Shown: piece by piece, positions 25,286-37,669 of the stretch
Position numbering within the stretch: position 1 is the stretch's first letter
How the letters are laid out: each line of letters starts with the position of its first letter
Source: Kitasatospora sp. NBC_01246
GTDB lineage: Bacteria > Actinomycetota > Actinomycetes > Streptomycetales > Streptomycetaceae
Direction: 5' to 3'
Assembly: GCF_036226505.1 (NCBI RefSeq)
Contig: NZ_CP108484.1
Span: 2,046,001-2,110,000, forward strand
DNA: 64,000 nt
Position numbers and translations under genes: made by a program
Notes under the pieces: generated by a model
Told to the model about the DNA's origin: nothing
The model's input: only the letters and a program-made list of their open reading frames with translations
Databases searched by the model: none

Positions 25286-25843
25286 TCAGACTACACCGAG
25301 CAAGGTTAGCAGTTCGGCCGCTACCTGCTCGACCGAGGTGTTGACAAGGCTCGTGTCGAACTCCGTCTCGGCGGCCAGCTCGACCTTGGCCGCCTCCAGC
25401 CGCTTCTCGATGACGTCCTGCGGCTCGGTGCCCCGGCCGGTGAGCCGGCGGACCAGCTCCTCCCAGCTCGGCGGAGCCAGGAAGACCAGCTGCGCCTCGG
25501 GCATCGACTCGCGCACCTGACGGGCGCCCTGCAGGTCGATCTCCAGCAGGACCGGCACGCCGGCTTCCAGCTTCTCCAGTACGGCCTGGCGCGGGGTGCC
25601 GTAGCGGTTGCCCGCGAACACGGCCCACTCCAGCAGCTCACCGTTGGCGATCAGCTTGTCGAACTCGTCGTTGTCGACGAAGTGGTACTGGACCCCGTGC
25701 TGCTCGCCGGGCCTCGGGTGGCGGGTCGTCGCCGACACCGAGAGCCAGACTTCGGGGTGCTGCTTCCTCATATGAGCGACGACCGTGCTCTTGCCGACCC
25801 CCGAGGGGCCGGAGAGCACGGTCAGCCGCGGACGCTCACTCAT
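25286..25843 (-). CDS. gmk: Guanylate kinase
   Basis: 185 residues from ATG at 25843. P-loop [13 protein letters not shown]-binding [13 protein letters not shown] and YHFVDNDEF are typical. It phosphorylates GMP to GDP. The frame extends another 39 codons upstream, but the kinase begins at [12 protein letters not shown] and the extra codons overlap the spacer to mIHF. It forms a unit with mIHF upstream and rpoZ downstream. Confidence 0.97.
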   Translation of the reverse strand: MSERPRLTVLSGPSGVGKSTVVAHMRKQHPEVWLSVSATTRHPRPGEQHGVQYHFVDNDEFDKLIANGELLEWAVFAGNRYGTPRQAVLEKLEAGVPVLLEIDLQGARQVRESMPEAQLVFLAPPSWEELVRRLTGRGTEPQDVIEKRLEAAKVELAAETEFDTSLVNTSVEQVAAELLTLLGVV

Positions 25844-25892
25844 GCACCGATTATCCCGGATCGCGGACGCTCCCGGGACCACGGGGGCACGG

Positions 25893-26219
25893 TCAGGCGG
25901 CACCGCCGCCGAACTCCCGCTCCAGGGAGGCGATCTGGTTCGTACCGAGGCCACGGACACGACGGCTCTCGCTGATGCCGAGGCGCTCCATGATCTGCTT
26001 GGCGCGGACCTTGCCCACGCCGGGGAGGGACTCCAGGAGCGCGGAGACCTTCATCTTGCCGATCACGTCGTTGTCGGCCTTGCCGGCCTTGATCACCTCG
26101 TGCAGGGAGGCGCCGGAGTGCTTGAGCCGATTCTTGACCTCGGCGCGCTCCCGGCGAGCCTCGGCGGCCTTGGCGAGCGCGGCGGTGCGCTGTTCAGGGG
26201 TAAGGGGCGGAAGAGCCAC
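25893..26219 (-). CDS. Actinobacterial integration host factor (mIHF/sIHF)
   Basis: 108 residues from a GTG at 26219 ([11 protein letters not shown]), with GAGGTG just before it; a GTG three codons earlier (26228) is possible. The protein has a long basic N-terminal helix ([18 protein letters not shown]) and a helix-hairpin-helix-like DNA-binding segment ([18 protein letters not shown]). It is nearly identical in the core to the streptomycete sIHF, a nucleoid protein that bends DNA and influences sporulation and antibiotic production. It is unrelated to the HU/IHF family of proteobacteria. Confidence 0.96.
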   Translation of the reverse strand: MALPPLTPEQRTAALAKAAEARRERAEVKNRLKHSGASLHEVIKAGKADNDVIGKMKVSALLESLPGVGKVRAKQIMERLGISESRRVRGLGTNQIASLEREFGGGAA

Positions 26220-26357
26220 GCCGTTCACCTCAGGGTGTGGAAGGAAGGGATTGAGCTATGACTGGTTTGGTTCCCAGGACACCGGCCGCAGGGGAACCTC
26301 ACGGCTCTGACCTGCGAGAGCAACGGGAATCGCCGCTCTTCGATGACCTATCGCCGG

Positions 26358-26386
26358 ACACTACCCGGATTGCGGCGCCACGTCAG
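26358..26386 (-). promoter_or_regulatory. Promoter of the mIHF-gmk-rpoZ unit
   Basis: On the minus strand CTGACG (26386-26381) and TAGTGT (26363-26358) are separated by exactly 17 bp, about 140 bp upstream of the mIHF start. The 26220-26593 gap otherwise holds only the pyrF terminator. Confidence 0.55.
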
Positions 26387-26399
26387 GAAAAGAACACGA

Positions 26400-26433
26400 A
26401 AAGTCCTGGTCAGCCAAGGCCGACCAGGACTTT
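26400..26433 (-). terminator. Terminator downstream of pyrF
   Basis: Arms AAAGTCCTGGTC (26400-26411) and GACCAGGACTTT (26422-26433) with a 10-base loop; on the minus strand a T-rich stretch follows. It lies 160 bp past pyrF and insulates the mIHF promoter. Confidence 0.75.
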
Positions 26434-26593
26434 CCCGGGCAAAATGACCGCGATTGCGGACCTTTGGCACCACCGATGTGACGGCGCTCACGTCAAGTCG
26501 TGAGACCCCGCGCCACCCCGTCACGCCATCGCGGCACATCACGCCACCTCCGCGGCGACGCTTCGGGTGCCACCGAAAGCGCTGCGGCGCCCG

Positions 26594-27427
26594 CTACTTC
26601 ACCGCGTCCGCGTACTCCTGGACGAAGCGGTCCGCCGCCTCCCGCAGGGCCGCCGGCGACGGGCCGCGCCGCAGGACGTCGCGGCTGACGCTCGGCACCA
26701 CGTTGCGCACCGAGGCGCCGAACACCCGCGGCAGGTCCGCCATCGTGGCGCCCTGGGCGCCGATCCCCGGGGCCAGCAGCGGGCCGTTGATCGCCAGGTC
26801 GACGCCCGCGTCGGCCAGCGTCGCGCCGACCACCGCGCCGAACGAGCCGAGCGGCTCCGCGCCGGCGTTCTCGGCGGCCAGCTGCCGCAGCACCGCGGCC
26901 GCCACCGGCTCGCCGTCCGCGCCGGTCGCGCGCTGCACCTCGGCGCCCTCCGGGTTGGAGGTGAGGGCCAGCGCGAACACCCCGGTGCCGCCTGCCGCCG
27001 CCAGGTCGAGCGCCGGCCGCAGCGAGCCGAAGCCCAGGTACGGGCTGACGGTGACGGCATCCGAGAAGAGCGGGCTGCCGGGCGCCAGGAAGGCCTCCGC
27101 GTACGCGGCCATGGTGGAGCCGATGTCGCCGCGCTTGGCGTCCATCAGGACGAGCGCGCCGGCCGCCCGGGCCTCCTCGACGGACCGCTCCAGCACCGCG
27201 ACGCCCCGGGAGCCGAACCGCTCGAAGAAGGCGGCCTGGGGCTTGAGCACGGCCACCCGGTCGGCCAGGGCCTCGACCACGGTGCGGCTGAAGGTCTCCA
27301 GGCCCGCCACGGAGTCCTCCAGCCCCCAGGCGGCGAGCAGGGAGGCGTGCGGGTCGATGCCCACGCAGAGCTGGCCGCGGGTGTCGAGGGCGTGCCGCAG
27401 GCGGGCACCGAAGGGGGCGAGGGTCAT
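26594..27427 (-). CDS. pyrF: Orotidine 5'-phosphate decarboxylase
   Basis: 277 residues from ATG at 27427 with GGAAGGA upstream. The catalytic motif is MDAKRGDIGST, characteristic of the longer OMP decarboxylases of actinobacteria; VGIDPHASLL and VTVSPYLGFGSL bind the nucleotide. It decarboxylates OMP to UMP, the last step of de novo pyrimidine synthesis. It follows pyrD by 47 bp on the same strand. Confidence 0.97.
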   Translation of the reverse strand: MTLAPFGARLRHALDTRGQLCVGIDPHASLLAAWGLEDSVAGLETFSRTVVEALADRVAVLKPQAAFFERFGSRGVAVLERSVEEARAAGALVLMDAKRGDIGSTMAAYAEAFLAPGSPLFSDAVTVSPYLGFGSLRPALDLAAAGGTGVFALALTSNPEGAEVQRATGADGEPVAAAVLRQLAAENAGAEPLGSFGAVVGATLADAGVDLAINGPLLAPGIGAQGATMADLPRVFGASVRNVVPSVSRDVLRRGPSPAALREAADRFVQEYADAVK

Positions 27428-27474
27428 GACGTCCTTCCAGGGCGTAGCACGGGGGTGAGGGGGTCCGGCGGGGG

Positions 27475-28575
27475 TCAGGAGGCCTTGGCGCTGCCGACGG
27501 CGGCCGCCAGGTCGCGGAAGCCTCCGGCCCGGACGCGGGCGGAGAGGCCCTTGTGGATGCGCCGGCACCAGAACGGGCCCTGGTAGATGAAGGCGCTGTA
27601 GCCCTGGACCAGGTCGGCGCCGTGCACGATGCGCTGCCAGGCGTCCTCGGCGGTCTCGATGCCGCCGACCGAGACCAGGGTCAGCCGGCCCTCGGTCCGG
27701 GCGCGCAGGCGCTGCAGCACCTCCAGCGCGCGGGCCTTGAGCGGGGCGCCGGAGAGGCCGCCCATGCCGATCTCCTCGATCCGGGCGGCGCTCGCGCGCA
27801 GGCCCTCGCGGCCGATCGTGGTGTTGGTGGCGATGATGCCGTCCAGGCCCAGCTCCAGGGCGAGGTCGGCGACCGCGTCGACGTCCTCGTCGGCCAGGTC
27901 GGGGGCGATCTTGACCAGCAGCGGCACGTGGTGCGCGGTGGAGCGGTCGGCGGCCTCGCGGACGGCGGCCAGCAGCGGGCCGAGGTGCGAGACGGCCTGG
28001 AGGTTGCGCAGGCCCGGGGTGTTCGGCGAGCTGACGTTGACCACCAGGTAGTCGGCGTACTGGGCGAGCCGCTCGGTGGACTTCACGTAGTCGGCGATCG
28101 CGTCGGCCTCCTCGACCACCTTGGTCTTGCCGATGTTGACGCCGACGACCGGTGTGGAGCTGGTGTGCGGGCGTGCGGCCAGCCGGGCGGCGACCCGTGC
28201 CGAGCCCTGGTTGTTGAAGCCCATCCGGTTGATCAGCGCGCGGTCCTCGACCAGGCGGAACAGCCGCGGCGCCGGGTTGCCCGGCTGCGGCTCACCGGTG
28301 ACGGTGCCGATCTCGACGTAGTCGAAGCCGAGCATCGACAGGCCGTCGATGCCGACGCCGTTCTTGTCGAAGCCGGCCGCCAGGCCGAACGGGCCGGGCA
28401 GGTCGAGGCCGAGGGCGGTGGTGCGCAGCGCCCGGTCGCGCGGGGCGAGCACCAGCCGGACGAGGGTGCGCAGGCCGGGCACCGAGGAGGCCAGCCGGAC
28501 CCAGAAGAAGGCCAGGTGGTGGGCCTTCTCGGGGTCCATCTTCTTGAAGACGAGGTCGAACAGGAGCTTGTACAC
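27475..28575 (-). CDS. pyrD: Dihydroorotate dehydrogenase (quinone), class 2
   Basis: 366 residues from GTG at 28575 ([20 protein letters not shown]). The N-terminal helices are those that attach class 2 enzymes to the membrane and quinone. The catalytic segment [13 protein letters not shown] has Ser as base, as in class 2. [12 protein letters not shown] and [12 protein letters not shown] bind FMN. It oxidises dihydroorotate to orotate. A terminator hairpin separates it from carB, so pyrD-pyrF may have a promoter of their own or depend on read-through. Confidence 0.97.
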   Translation of the reverse strand: MYKLLFDLVFKKMDPEKAHHLAFFWVRLASSVPGLRTLVRLVLAPRDRALRTTALGLDLPGPFGLAAGFDKNGVGIDGLSMLGFDYVEIGTVTGEPQPGNPAPRLFRLVEDRALINRMGFNNQGSARVAARLAARPHTSSTPVVGVNIGKTKVVEEADAIADYVKSTERLAQYADYLVVNVSSPNTPGLRNLQAVSHLGPLLAAVREAADRSTAHHVPLLVKIAPDLADEDVDAVADLALELGLDGIIATNTTIGREGLRASAARIEEIGMGGLSGAPLKARALEVLQRLRARTEGRLTLVSVGGIETAEDAWQRIVHGADLVQGYSAFIYQGPFWCRRIHKGLSARVRAGGFRDLAAAVGSAKAS

Positions 28576-28645
28576 AGCGGGTCCCAACTGAGGATCGGGC
28601 GCGGCCCGTCGGGCGAGGGGCGGCGGCGGGCGACGGGTGGGCATG

Positions 28646-28683
28646 GCAGTGGGGGGCACCCGGCGGTCGGTGCCCCCCACTGC
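28646..28683 (-). terminator. Terminator between carB and pyrD
   Basis: Perfect 15-bp arms GCAGTGGGGGGCACC and complement around an 8-base loop, 8 bp past the carB stop. It splits the pyrimidine genes into two transcription units. Confidence 0.8.
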
Positions 28684-28690
28684 GGTGGTG

Positions 28691-31994
<3,304 letters not shown>

Positions 31995-32002
<8 letters not shown>

Positions 32003-33185
32003 GCTGGCCCTCCATGAGCTCAACACTGTCGTTGTCGTCGCCTCGCATGAGCTCGACGAACCGGTCGAAGAGGTACGCTGCGTCGTGCGGGCCGGCCGCC
32101 GCTTCCGGGTGGTACTGCACGCTGAAGGCGGGCACGTCCAGTGCCTGGAGGCCCTCGACCACATCGTCGTTGAGGCAGACGTGGGAGACCTCGACCCGGC
32201 CGAACGGCGTGTCGCTCACCTTGTCCAGCGGCGCGTTCACGGCGAAGCCGTGGTTGTGCGCGGTCACCTCGACCTTGCCGGTGGTGCGGTCCTGCACCGG
32301 CTGGTTGATGCCGCGGTGGCCGTACTTGAGCTTGTAGGTGCCGAAGCCCAGCGCCCGGCCGAGGATCTGGTTGCCGAAGCAGATCCCGAAGAACGGGGTC
32401 CGGCGCTCCAGCACGCCCTGCGCCACGGCGACCTGGTGGTCGGCGGTGGCCGGGTCGCCCGGGCCGTTGGAGAAGAAGACGCCGTCCGGGTCGACGGCGT
32501 AGATGTCCTCCAGCGTGGAGTTCGCCGGCAGCACGTGCACCTCGATGCCGCGCTCGGCCATCCGCTGCGGGGTCATCGCCTTGATGCCGAGGTCCAGCGC
32601 GGCGACGGTGAACTTCTTCTCGCCGACGGCGGGCACCACGTACGGCTCGGTGGTGGCGACCTCGGGGCAGAGGTCGGCGCCCTTCATCTCGGGCGACTGC
32701 TGCACCCGGGCCAGCAGCGCGGCGTCGTCCGCCAGCGCCGGGCCGGAGAAGATGCCGCAGCGCATCGCGCCGCGCTCGCGCAGGTGGCGGGTGAGGGCGC
32801 GGGTGTCGATGCCGCTGATGCCGACGACGCCCTGGTTGACGAGCTCCTCGTCGAGCGGGCGGCGCGAGCGCCAGTTGGACGTCACCCGGGCGGGGTCGCG
32901 CACGATGTAGCCGGCGACCCAGATCCGGCGGGACTCGTCGTCCTCGTCGTTCCAGCCGGTGTTGCCGATCTGCGGGGCGGTCATCGCGACCACCTGGCGG
33001 TGGTACGACGGGTCGGTCAGGGTCTCCTGGTAGCCGGACATGCCGGTGTTGAAGACGGCCTCGCCGAAGGTCTCGCCGATCGCGCCGTAGGCCTGGCCAC
33101 GGAAGATCCGGCCGTCCTCCAGGACGAGCACGGCGGGGACGCGGTCCCGCCGTTGGCGCTGCGTGGTGGGGGCAGGTGCGGTCAT
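31995..33185 (-). CDS. carA: Carbamoyl-phosphate synthase small subunit (glutaminase)
   Basis: 396 residues from ATG at 33185. The class I amidotransferase nucleophile is in [12 protein letters not shown], and the His/Glu pair is in [11 protein letters not shown]. The N-terminal half carries [22 protein letters not shown], typical of CarA. It releases ammonia from glutamine and channels it to CarB. The start overlaps the stop of the upstream membrane-protein gene (ATGA), indicating translational coupling. Confidence 0.98.
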
Positions 33186-33748
33186 TGAGCGGCCTCTTCC
33201 GTCTTCGTCTGCGTACGTGTTGCGAGGTGGGCGATCGCCTCGACCCAGGCGGCGTGCTCGCCGGGGTGGTCGGCCCGGAACCCGGAGTCCAGCGCGGTGC
33301 CCTCGTGCGTCCAGGTGACGACGAGCAGTCCGGACGGCACGACCTTGCCGGCGATCCCGGAGTCCGTCCGGGCCCCGGTCAGCTGCTCGGCCGGGATCCA
33401 GAAGTCGACGTCGCCGGGGCGCTGCACCAGCAGGCCGTCCGCGCCGAGGGTCAGGTCGGCCCGGCTGCGGGTGCCCAGGCCGTGCGCGACGACCCGGTCC
33501 AGCCAGTTCCCGGCGGTGGTGGTGCCGTGGTACCGGCCGCTGGTCTCCAGGATGGTCCGGCCGGCCCGGGCCGGCACGGCGGGCAGCGGCGGGATGCCGG
33601 ACTGCAGGGTGCGCCGCCAGTTCCAGCCCTGGCGCATCAGCCAGTAGACCAGCCCGATCACCAGCAGCAGGCCGATGGCCCAGCCGATGTACCCGGGCCA
33701 GTCGGTGACCCTGGCCTGCTCCTGGGCGAGCCCGGTGAAGGCGCTCAC
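33182..33748 (-). CDS. PH-like domain membrane protein of the pyr operon
   Basis: 188 residues from GTG at 33748. One transmembrane helix is clear near the N-terminus ([19 protein letters not shown]), followed by a cytoplasmic domain with a run of beta-strands ([27 protein letters not shown]), annotated in actinobacteria as PH-like. Its position between pyrC and carA is conserved across actinobacteria (mycobacteria have one too), yet no role in pyrimidine synthesis has been shown that I know of. Both ends overlap neighbours by 4 bp. Confidence 0.88.
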   Translation of the reverse strand: MSAFTGLAQEQARVTDWPGYIGWAIGLLLVIGLVYWLMRQGWNWRRTLQSGIPPLPAVPARAGRTILETSGRYHGTTTAGNWLDRVVAHGLGTRSRADLTLGADGLLVQRPGDVDFWIPAEQLTGARTDSGIAGKVVPSGLLVVTWTHEGTALDSGFRADHPGEHAAWVEAIAHLATRTQTKTEEAAQ

Positions 33749-35049
33749 GCGAGCCCGCCCTGCTCGACCAGCTCGCCGGCGAGCACCGTGGCGGTGCCGC
33801 GCAGGAAGGTGGCGTGCACCCGGCCGGGCAGGTCGAGGCCACGGTAGGGGGTGTTGCGACTGCGGGTGGCGAAGCTGTCGGGGTTCACGGCACCACGGTA
33901 CGCGGGATCGAACAGCACCAGGTTGGCGGGCTCACCGACCGAGACGGGTCGTCCGTGGCCGGTGAGGCGACCGATCCGGGCCGGTCGGTGCGACATCCGG
34001 TCCGCGACGCCCTCCCAGTTCAGCAGGCCCGTGTCGACCATGGTCTGCTGCACCACCGAGAGCGCCGTCTCCAGACCGACCATGCCCATCGCGGCCACGG
34101 CCCACTCGCAGTCCTTGTCCTCGGACGGGTGCGGCGCGTGGTCCGTCGCGACGGCGTCGATGGTGCCGTCCGCGAGCGCCTTGCGCAGCGCCTGGACGTC
34201 GGCCGCGGTGCGCAGCGGCGGGTTCACCTTGTACACCGGGTCGTAGGAGCGGACCAGCTCGTCGGTGAGCAGCAGGTGGTGCGGGGTGACCTCGGCGGTG
34301 ACGTTCCAGCCCTTGGCCTTGGCCCAGCGGATGATCTCCACCGAGCCGGCCGTCGAGACGTGGCAGACGTGCAGGCGCGAGCCGACGTGCGCGGCGAGCA
34401 GCACGTCGCGGGCGATGATCGCCTCCTCGGCGACGGCCGGCCAGCCGCCCAGCCCGAGCTCGCCGGAGACCTGGCCCTCGTTCATCTGGGCGCCCTCGGT
34501 GAGCCGGGGCTCCTGGGCGTGCTGGGCGACGACCCCGTCGAAGGCCTTCACGTACTCCAGCGCCCGCCGCATGATCACCGCGTCGTCGACGCACTTGCCG
34601 TCGTCGGAGAAGACCCGCACCTCGGCGGCCGAGTCGTGCATCGCGCCCAGCTCGGCGAGCTTCTTGCCCTCCAGGCCGACGGTGACGGCGCCGACCGGGC
34701 GCACGTCGCAGAAGCCGGACTCCTGGCCGAGCCGCCAGACCTGCTCGACCACGCCGGCGGTGTCGGCCACCGGGAAGGTGTTGGCCATCGCGTGCACGGC
34801 GGTGAAGCCGCCCATCGCGGCGGCCCGGGTGCCGGTGAGCACCGTCTCGGCGTCCTCGCGGCCGGGCTCGCGCAGGTGGGTGTGCAGGTCGACCAGGCCC
34901 GGCAGGACGATCAGGCCGGAGGCGTCGATCTCGATGTCCGCCTCGACCGCCAGGCCGGTGCCGATCTCCTTGACCACGCCGTCGGCGAGGTGGAGGTCCT
35001 GCGGGGCGCCGCCGAGGATCTGGGCGTTGCGGATCAGGTAGGTGGTCAC
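33745..35049 (-). CDS. pyrC: Dihydroorotase
   Basis: 434 residues from GTG at 35049, class I amidohydrolase. [12 protein letters not shown] gives the metal His-x-His and substrate-binding Arg; CHVSTAGS supplies another His; [14 protein letters not shown] supplies the catalytic Asp. It cyclises carbamoyl aspartate to dihydroorotate. Overlaps with pyrB (GTGA) and with the PH-like gene show tight operon structure. Confidence 0.97.
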   Translation of the reverse strand: MTTYLIRNAQILGGAPQDLHLADGVVKEIGTGLAVEADIEIDASGLIVLPGLVDLHTHLREPGREDAETVLTGTRAAAMGGFTAVHAMANTFPVADTAGVVEQVWRLGQESGFCDVRPVGAVTVGLEGKKLAELGAMHDSAAEVRVFSDDGKCVDDAVIMRRALEYVKAFDGVVAQHAQEPRLTEGAQMNEGQVSGELGLGGWPAVAEEAIIARDVLLAAHVGSRLHVCHVSTAGSVEIIRWAKAKGWNVTAEVTPHHLLLTDELVRSYDPVYKVNPPLRTAADVQALRKALADGTIDAVATDHAPHPSEDKDCEWAVAAMGMVGLETALSVVQQTMVDTGLLNWEGVADRMSHRPARIGRLTGHGRPVSVGEPANLVLFDPAYRGAVNPDSFATRSRNTPYRGLDLPGRVHATFLRGTATVLAGELVEQGGLA

Positions 35050-36026
35050 TGAGCGGTCTCCACGGAGTCGGTGCGGGGGGCGGCGTCGGCGAGCGTGGCG
35101 CCGCCGAGCAGCAGGTACAGGACGGCCATCCGGACGGAGACGCCGTTGGCGACCTGCTCGACCACGGTGCAGCGCGGCGAGTCGGCGACCTCGGCGGTGA
35201 TCTCCATGCCGCGGACCATCGGGCCGGGGTGCATCACGATGGCGTGCTCGGGCAGCTGCGCCATCCGGCTGCCGTCCAGGCCGTAGCGGCGGCTGTACTC
35301 GCGCTCGGTCGGGAAGAAGGCGGCGTTCATCCGCTCGCGCTGCACCCGGAGCATCATCAGCGCGTCCGTCTTGGGGAGCACGCTCTCCAGGTCGTAGCTG
35401 ACCTCGCAGGGCCAGTTCTCGATGCCGATCGGCAGCAGCGTCGGCGGGGCCACGAAGGTGACCTGGGCGCCGAGGGTGGTGAGCAGGTGGACGTTGGAGC
35501 GGGCCACCCGGCTGTGCAGGATGTCGCCGACGATGGTCACCCGCCGGCCGGCGAGGTCGCGGCCGAGGCCGGCGTTGAGGTGGCGGCGCATGGTGAAGGC
35601 GTCGAGCAGCGCCTGGGTGGGGTGCTCGTGGGTGCCGTCGCCGGCGTTGATGACGCTGCCGTGCAGCCAGTCGGACTGGGCCAGCCGGGCCGGCGCGCCG
35701 GAGGCGTGGTGCCGGATGACGACCGCGTCGGCGCCCATCGCCTGGAGGGTCAGCGCGGTGTCCTTGAGGCTCTCGCCCTTGGAGACCGAGGAGCCCTTGG
35801 CGGAGAAGTTGATGACGTCGGCGGAGAGCCGCTTCTCGGCGACCTCGAAGGAGGTCTTGGTGCGGGTGGAGTCTTCGAAGAAGAGGTTGACGACCGTTCG
35901 ACCACGGAGCGTAGGCAGCTTCTTGACGGCCCGTCCGGAGAGCTGGGCCAGCTCCTCGGCGGTGTCCAGGATCAGCAGCGCGTCGTCGCGGGTGAGGTCG
36001 GCGGCGGAGACGAGGTGGCGCTTCAC
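35046..36026 (-). CDS. pyrB: Aspartate carbamoyltransferase catalytic subunit
   Basis: 326 residues. The carbamoyl-phosphate site is [19 protein letters not shown]; the aspartate site is [13 protein letters not shown]. No pyrI regulatory subunit is present, as is usual in actinobacteria. It joins carbamoyl phosphate and aspartate, the committed pyrimidine step. It follows pyrR by five bases. Confidence 0.98.
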   Translation of the reverse strand: MKRHLVSAADLTRDDALLILDTAEELAQLSGRAVKKLPTLRGRTVVNLFFEDSTRTKTSFEVAEKRLSADVINFSAKGSSVSKGESLKDTALTLQAMGADAVVIRHHASGAPARLAQSDWLHGSVINAGDGTHEHPTQALLDAFTMRRHLNAGLGRDLAGRRVTIVGDILHSRVARSNVHLLTTLGAQVTFVAPPTLLPIGIENWPCEVSYDLESVLPKTDALMMLRVQRERMNAAFFPTEREYSRRYGLDGSRMAQLPEHAIVMHPGPMVRGMEITAEVADSPRCTVVEQVANGVSVRMAVLYLLLGGATLADAAPRTDSVETAQ

Positions 36027-36031
36027 GCGGG

Positions 36032-36679
36032 TTACTCCGGGAGGTGCGGTTCGGACGGCCGGGCGGCCAGGGCCTGCGAGCTGCGCTCACTGCGCGGGGG
36101 ACGCGACGCGTCCGCGTGGTCGCGGTCGCCGACCAGCACGGCGTCCACGCCGTCGCTGTCCGCGAGGCGGACCTGCACGGCCTCGCGCAGCGAGGTGGGG
36201 AGGTTCTTGCCCACGTAGTCGGCGCGGATCGGCAGCTCGCGGTGGCCGCGGTCGACCAGGACGGCGAGCTGGACGGCGCGCGGGCGGCCGATGTCGCTGA
36301 GCGCGTCGAGCGCGGCGCGGATGGTGCGGCCCGAGAAGAGCACGTCGTCGACCAGGACGACGAGCCTGCCGTCGATGCCGCCGGCCGGGATCTCGGTGTG
36401 CTCCAGGGCCCGGGCGGGCTTCAGCCGCAGGTCGTCCCGGTACATGGTGATGTCCAGCGTCCCGAACGGGATCTCCCGGCCGGTGATCTGGGTCAGCCGG
36501 TCGCGCAGCCGGCGGGCGAGGTGCACGCCCCTGGTGTGGATGCCGAGCAGCACGACGTCCTCCGCGCCCTTGGCGCGCTCGACGATCTCGTGCGCTATCC
36601 GGGTGATCACCCGGGCGATGTCCGTGCCGTCCAGCACCTGGTGCGGCGGGCGCGGCGTCGGTTCGTGATGTGTGGTCAT
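36032..36679 (-). CDS. pyrR: PyrR, pyrimidine operon regulator / uracil phosphoribosyltransferase
   Basis: 215 residues. The PRPP loop is [13 protein letters not shown]. An arginine/lysine-rich surface ([15 protein letters not shown] and [11 protein letters not shown]) is the RNA-binding side in PyrR. A C-terminal extension of about 30 residues ([19 protein letters not shown]) goes beyond the usual 180-residue form. With UMP bound, PyrR is expected to repress its own mRNA; the motif at 36691-36724 is its likely target. First gene of the pyr operon. Confidence 0.96.
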   Translation of the reverse strand: MTTHHEPTPRPPHQVLDGTDIARVITRIAHEIVERAKGAEDVVLLGIHTRGVHLARRLRDRLTQITGREIPFGTLDITMYRDDLRLKPARALEHTEIPAGGIDGRLVVLVDDVLFSGRTIRAALDALSDIGRPRAVQLAVLVDRGHRELPIRADYVGKNLPTSLREAVQVRLADSDGVDAVLVGDRDHADASRPPRSERSSQALAARPSEPHLPE

Positions 36680-36690
36680 GCCGAAGCGGA

Positions 36691-36724
36691 CCTCCTTCCC
36701 CGCCTCACTGGACGGGCCTTAAAG
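36691..36724 (-). promoter_or_regulatory. PyrR-binding-loop-like RNA motif overlapping the pyrR ribosome binding site
   Basis: The minus-strand leader reads CTTTAAGGCCCGTCC, then AGTGAGGCGGGGAAGGAGG. This matches the conserved PyrR recognition stem-loop (UUUAAxxxCxGUCCAGAGAGGCUxxxAAGG in Bacillus and mycobacteria), and its last bases are the Shine-Dalgarno of pyrR. No terminator follows within the leader, so translational repression, as shown for Mycobacterium, is more likely than attenuation. Confidence 0.75.
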
Positions 36725-36766
36725 GATGTCTGGAACGCCCCCGCCGACGCGGCGCGGGCTCCCGCC

Positions 36767-36772
36767 ATCGTA
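36767..36772 (-). promoter_or_regulatory. Possible -10 element of the pyr operon
   Basis: TACGAT on the minus strand, about 90 bp upstream of the pyrR start, is a good -10 hexamer, but the -35 side is weak. Confidence 0.35.
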
Positions 36773-36876
36773 CCAGCGCGCCCGACGGCAAACCGGCGTC
36801 CATCATTCCGCTTCACCGGGTTAACGTCCGCGACGCACCGCGGACGCGGGCCATTCGCACGACTGCCCCATTCGGC

Positions 36877-36919
36877 TTGACGCAGCTACCTCACTCTACG
36901 TAACCTCACAGTGAGTTAC
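36877..36919 (+). promoter_or_regulatory. bldD promoter with BldD-box palindrome
   Basis: TTGACG (36877-36882) and TAACCT (36901-36906) are 18 bp apart. CTCACAGTGAG (36905-36915), inside the longer GTAAC...GTTAC inverted repeat (36900-36919), matches the BldD operator pattern (AGTGA / TCAC arms) and covers the -10 element, as expected for autorepression. Confidence 0.7.
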
Positions 36920-37007
36920 GAGACTGGCGTCGAACCCACCGGTAACGACGTCGACTATCGCCCGTGACCCACCACTGAACGCGAAGCAATCTCGTCCGGG
37001 GAGATCA

Positions 37008-37511
37008 ATGTCCAGCGACTACGCGAAGCAACTCGGAGGAAAACTCCGAGCGATCCGCACTCAGCAGGGGCTCTCCCTGCACGGTGTCGAGGAGAAGTCC
37101 CAGGGGCGCTGGAAGGCAGTCGTCGTCGGCTCGTACGAGCGCGGTGACCGTGCGGTCACCGTGCAGCGGCTGGCCGAGCTGGCGGAGTTCTACGGCGTTC
37201 CGGTCCAGGAGCTGCTGCCCGGCGGTACGCCCGGTGGTGCGGCCGAGCCGCCGCCGCGCCTCGTGCTGGACCTGGAGAGACTGACCCAGGTCCCGTCCGA
37301 GAAGGCCGGTCCGCTGCAGCGCTACGCGGCGACCATCCAGAGCCAGCGCGGTGACTACAACGGCAAGGTGCTCTCGATCCGCCAGGACGACCTGCGCACG
37401 CTGGCCGTGATCTACGACCAGTCGCCGTCGATCCTGACCGAGCAGCTGATCTCCTGGGGCGTGCTGAACCCCGACGCGCGCCGTGCGGTGCGCGAGGAGG
37501 AGGCGAGCTGA
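37008..37511 (+). CDS. bldD: BldD, developmental master repressor
   Basis: 167 residues. The N-terminal XRE-type helix-turn-helix (about 7-70) is followed by the C-terminal domain holding the c-di-GMP signature RGD (114-116), eight residues, RQDD (125-128), at the same numbers as in the Streptomyces protein. Bound tetrameric c-di-GMP dimerises BldD on DNA to repress sporulation genes during vegetative growth. An operator-like palindrome overlaps its own promoter. It is transcribed divergently from the pyr operon. Confidence 0.98.
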   Translation: MSSDYAKQLGGKLRAIRTQQGLSLHGVEEKSQGRWKAVVVGSYERGDRAVTVQRLAELAEFYGVPVQELLPGGTPGGAAEPPPRLVLDLERLTQVPSEKAGPLQRYAATIQSQRGDYNGKVLSIRQDDLRTLAVIYDQSPSILTEQLISWGVLNPDARRAVREEEAS

Positions 37512-37577
37512 GGCTCGCCCCCACCGGCTCCCACCGCCTCCCACCAGCAGGAACGGGCAGGGCCAAGCAGAAACGTC

Positions 37578-37611
37578 ACGGCGCGGTGCCCCGGAACGGG
37601 GGCCGCGCCGT
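37578..37611 (+). terminator. Terminator of bldD
   Basis: Arms ACGGCGCGG and CCGCGCCGT with an inner GCCCC/GGGGG pairing, 66 bp past the bldD stop. Confidence 0.7.
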
Positions 37612-37629
37612 CGCGCGTCCGGCCCCGGA

Positions 37630-37664
37630 CCGAAACCGGCCCGGGCCGCCCGGGCCGGTTTCGG
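37630..37664 (-). terminator. Terminator of the 37670-38614 gene
   Basis: Perfect 16-bp arms CCGAAACCGGCCCGGG and complement around CCG, ending 5 bp from the stop codon of the convergent hypothetical gene. Confidence 0.75.
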
Positions 37665-37669
37665 CGGCC

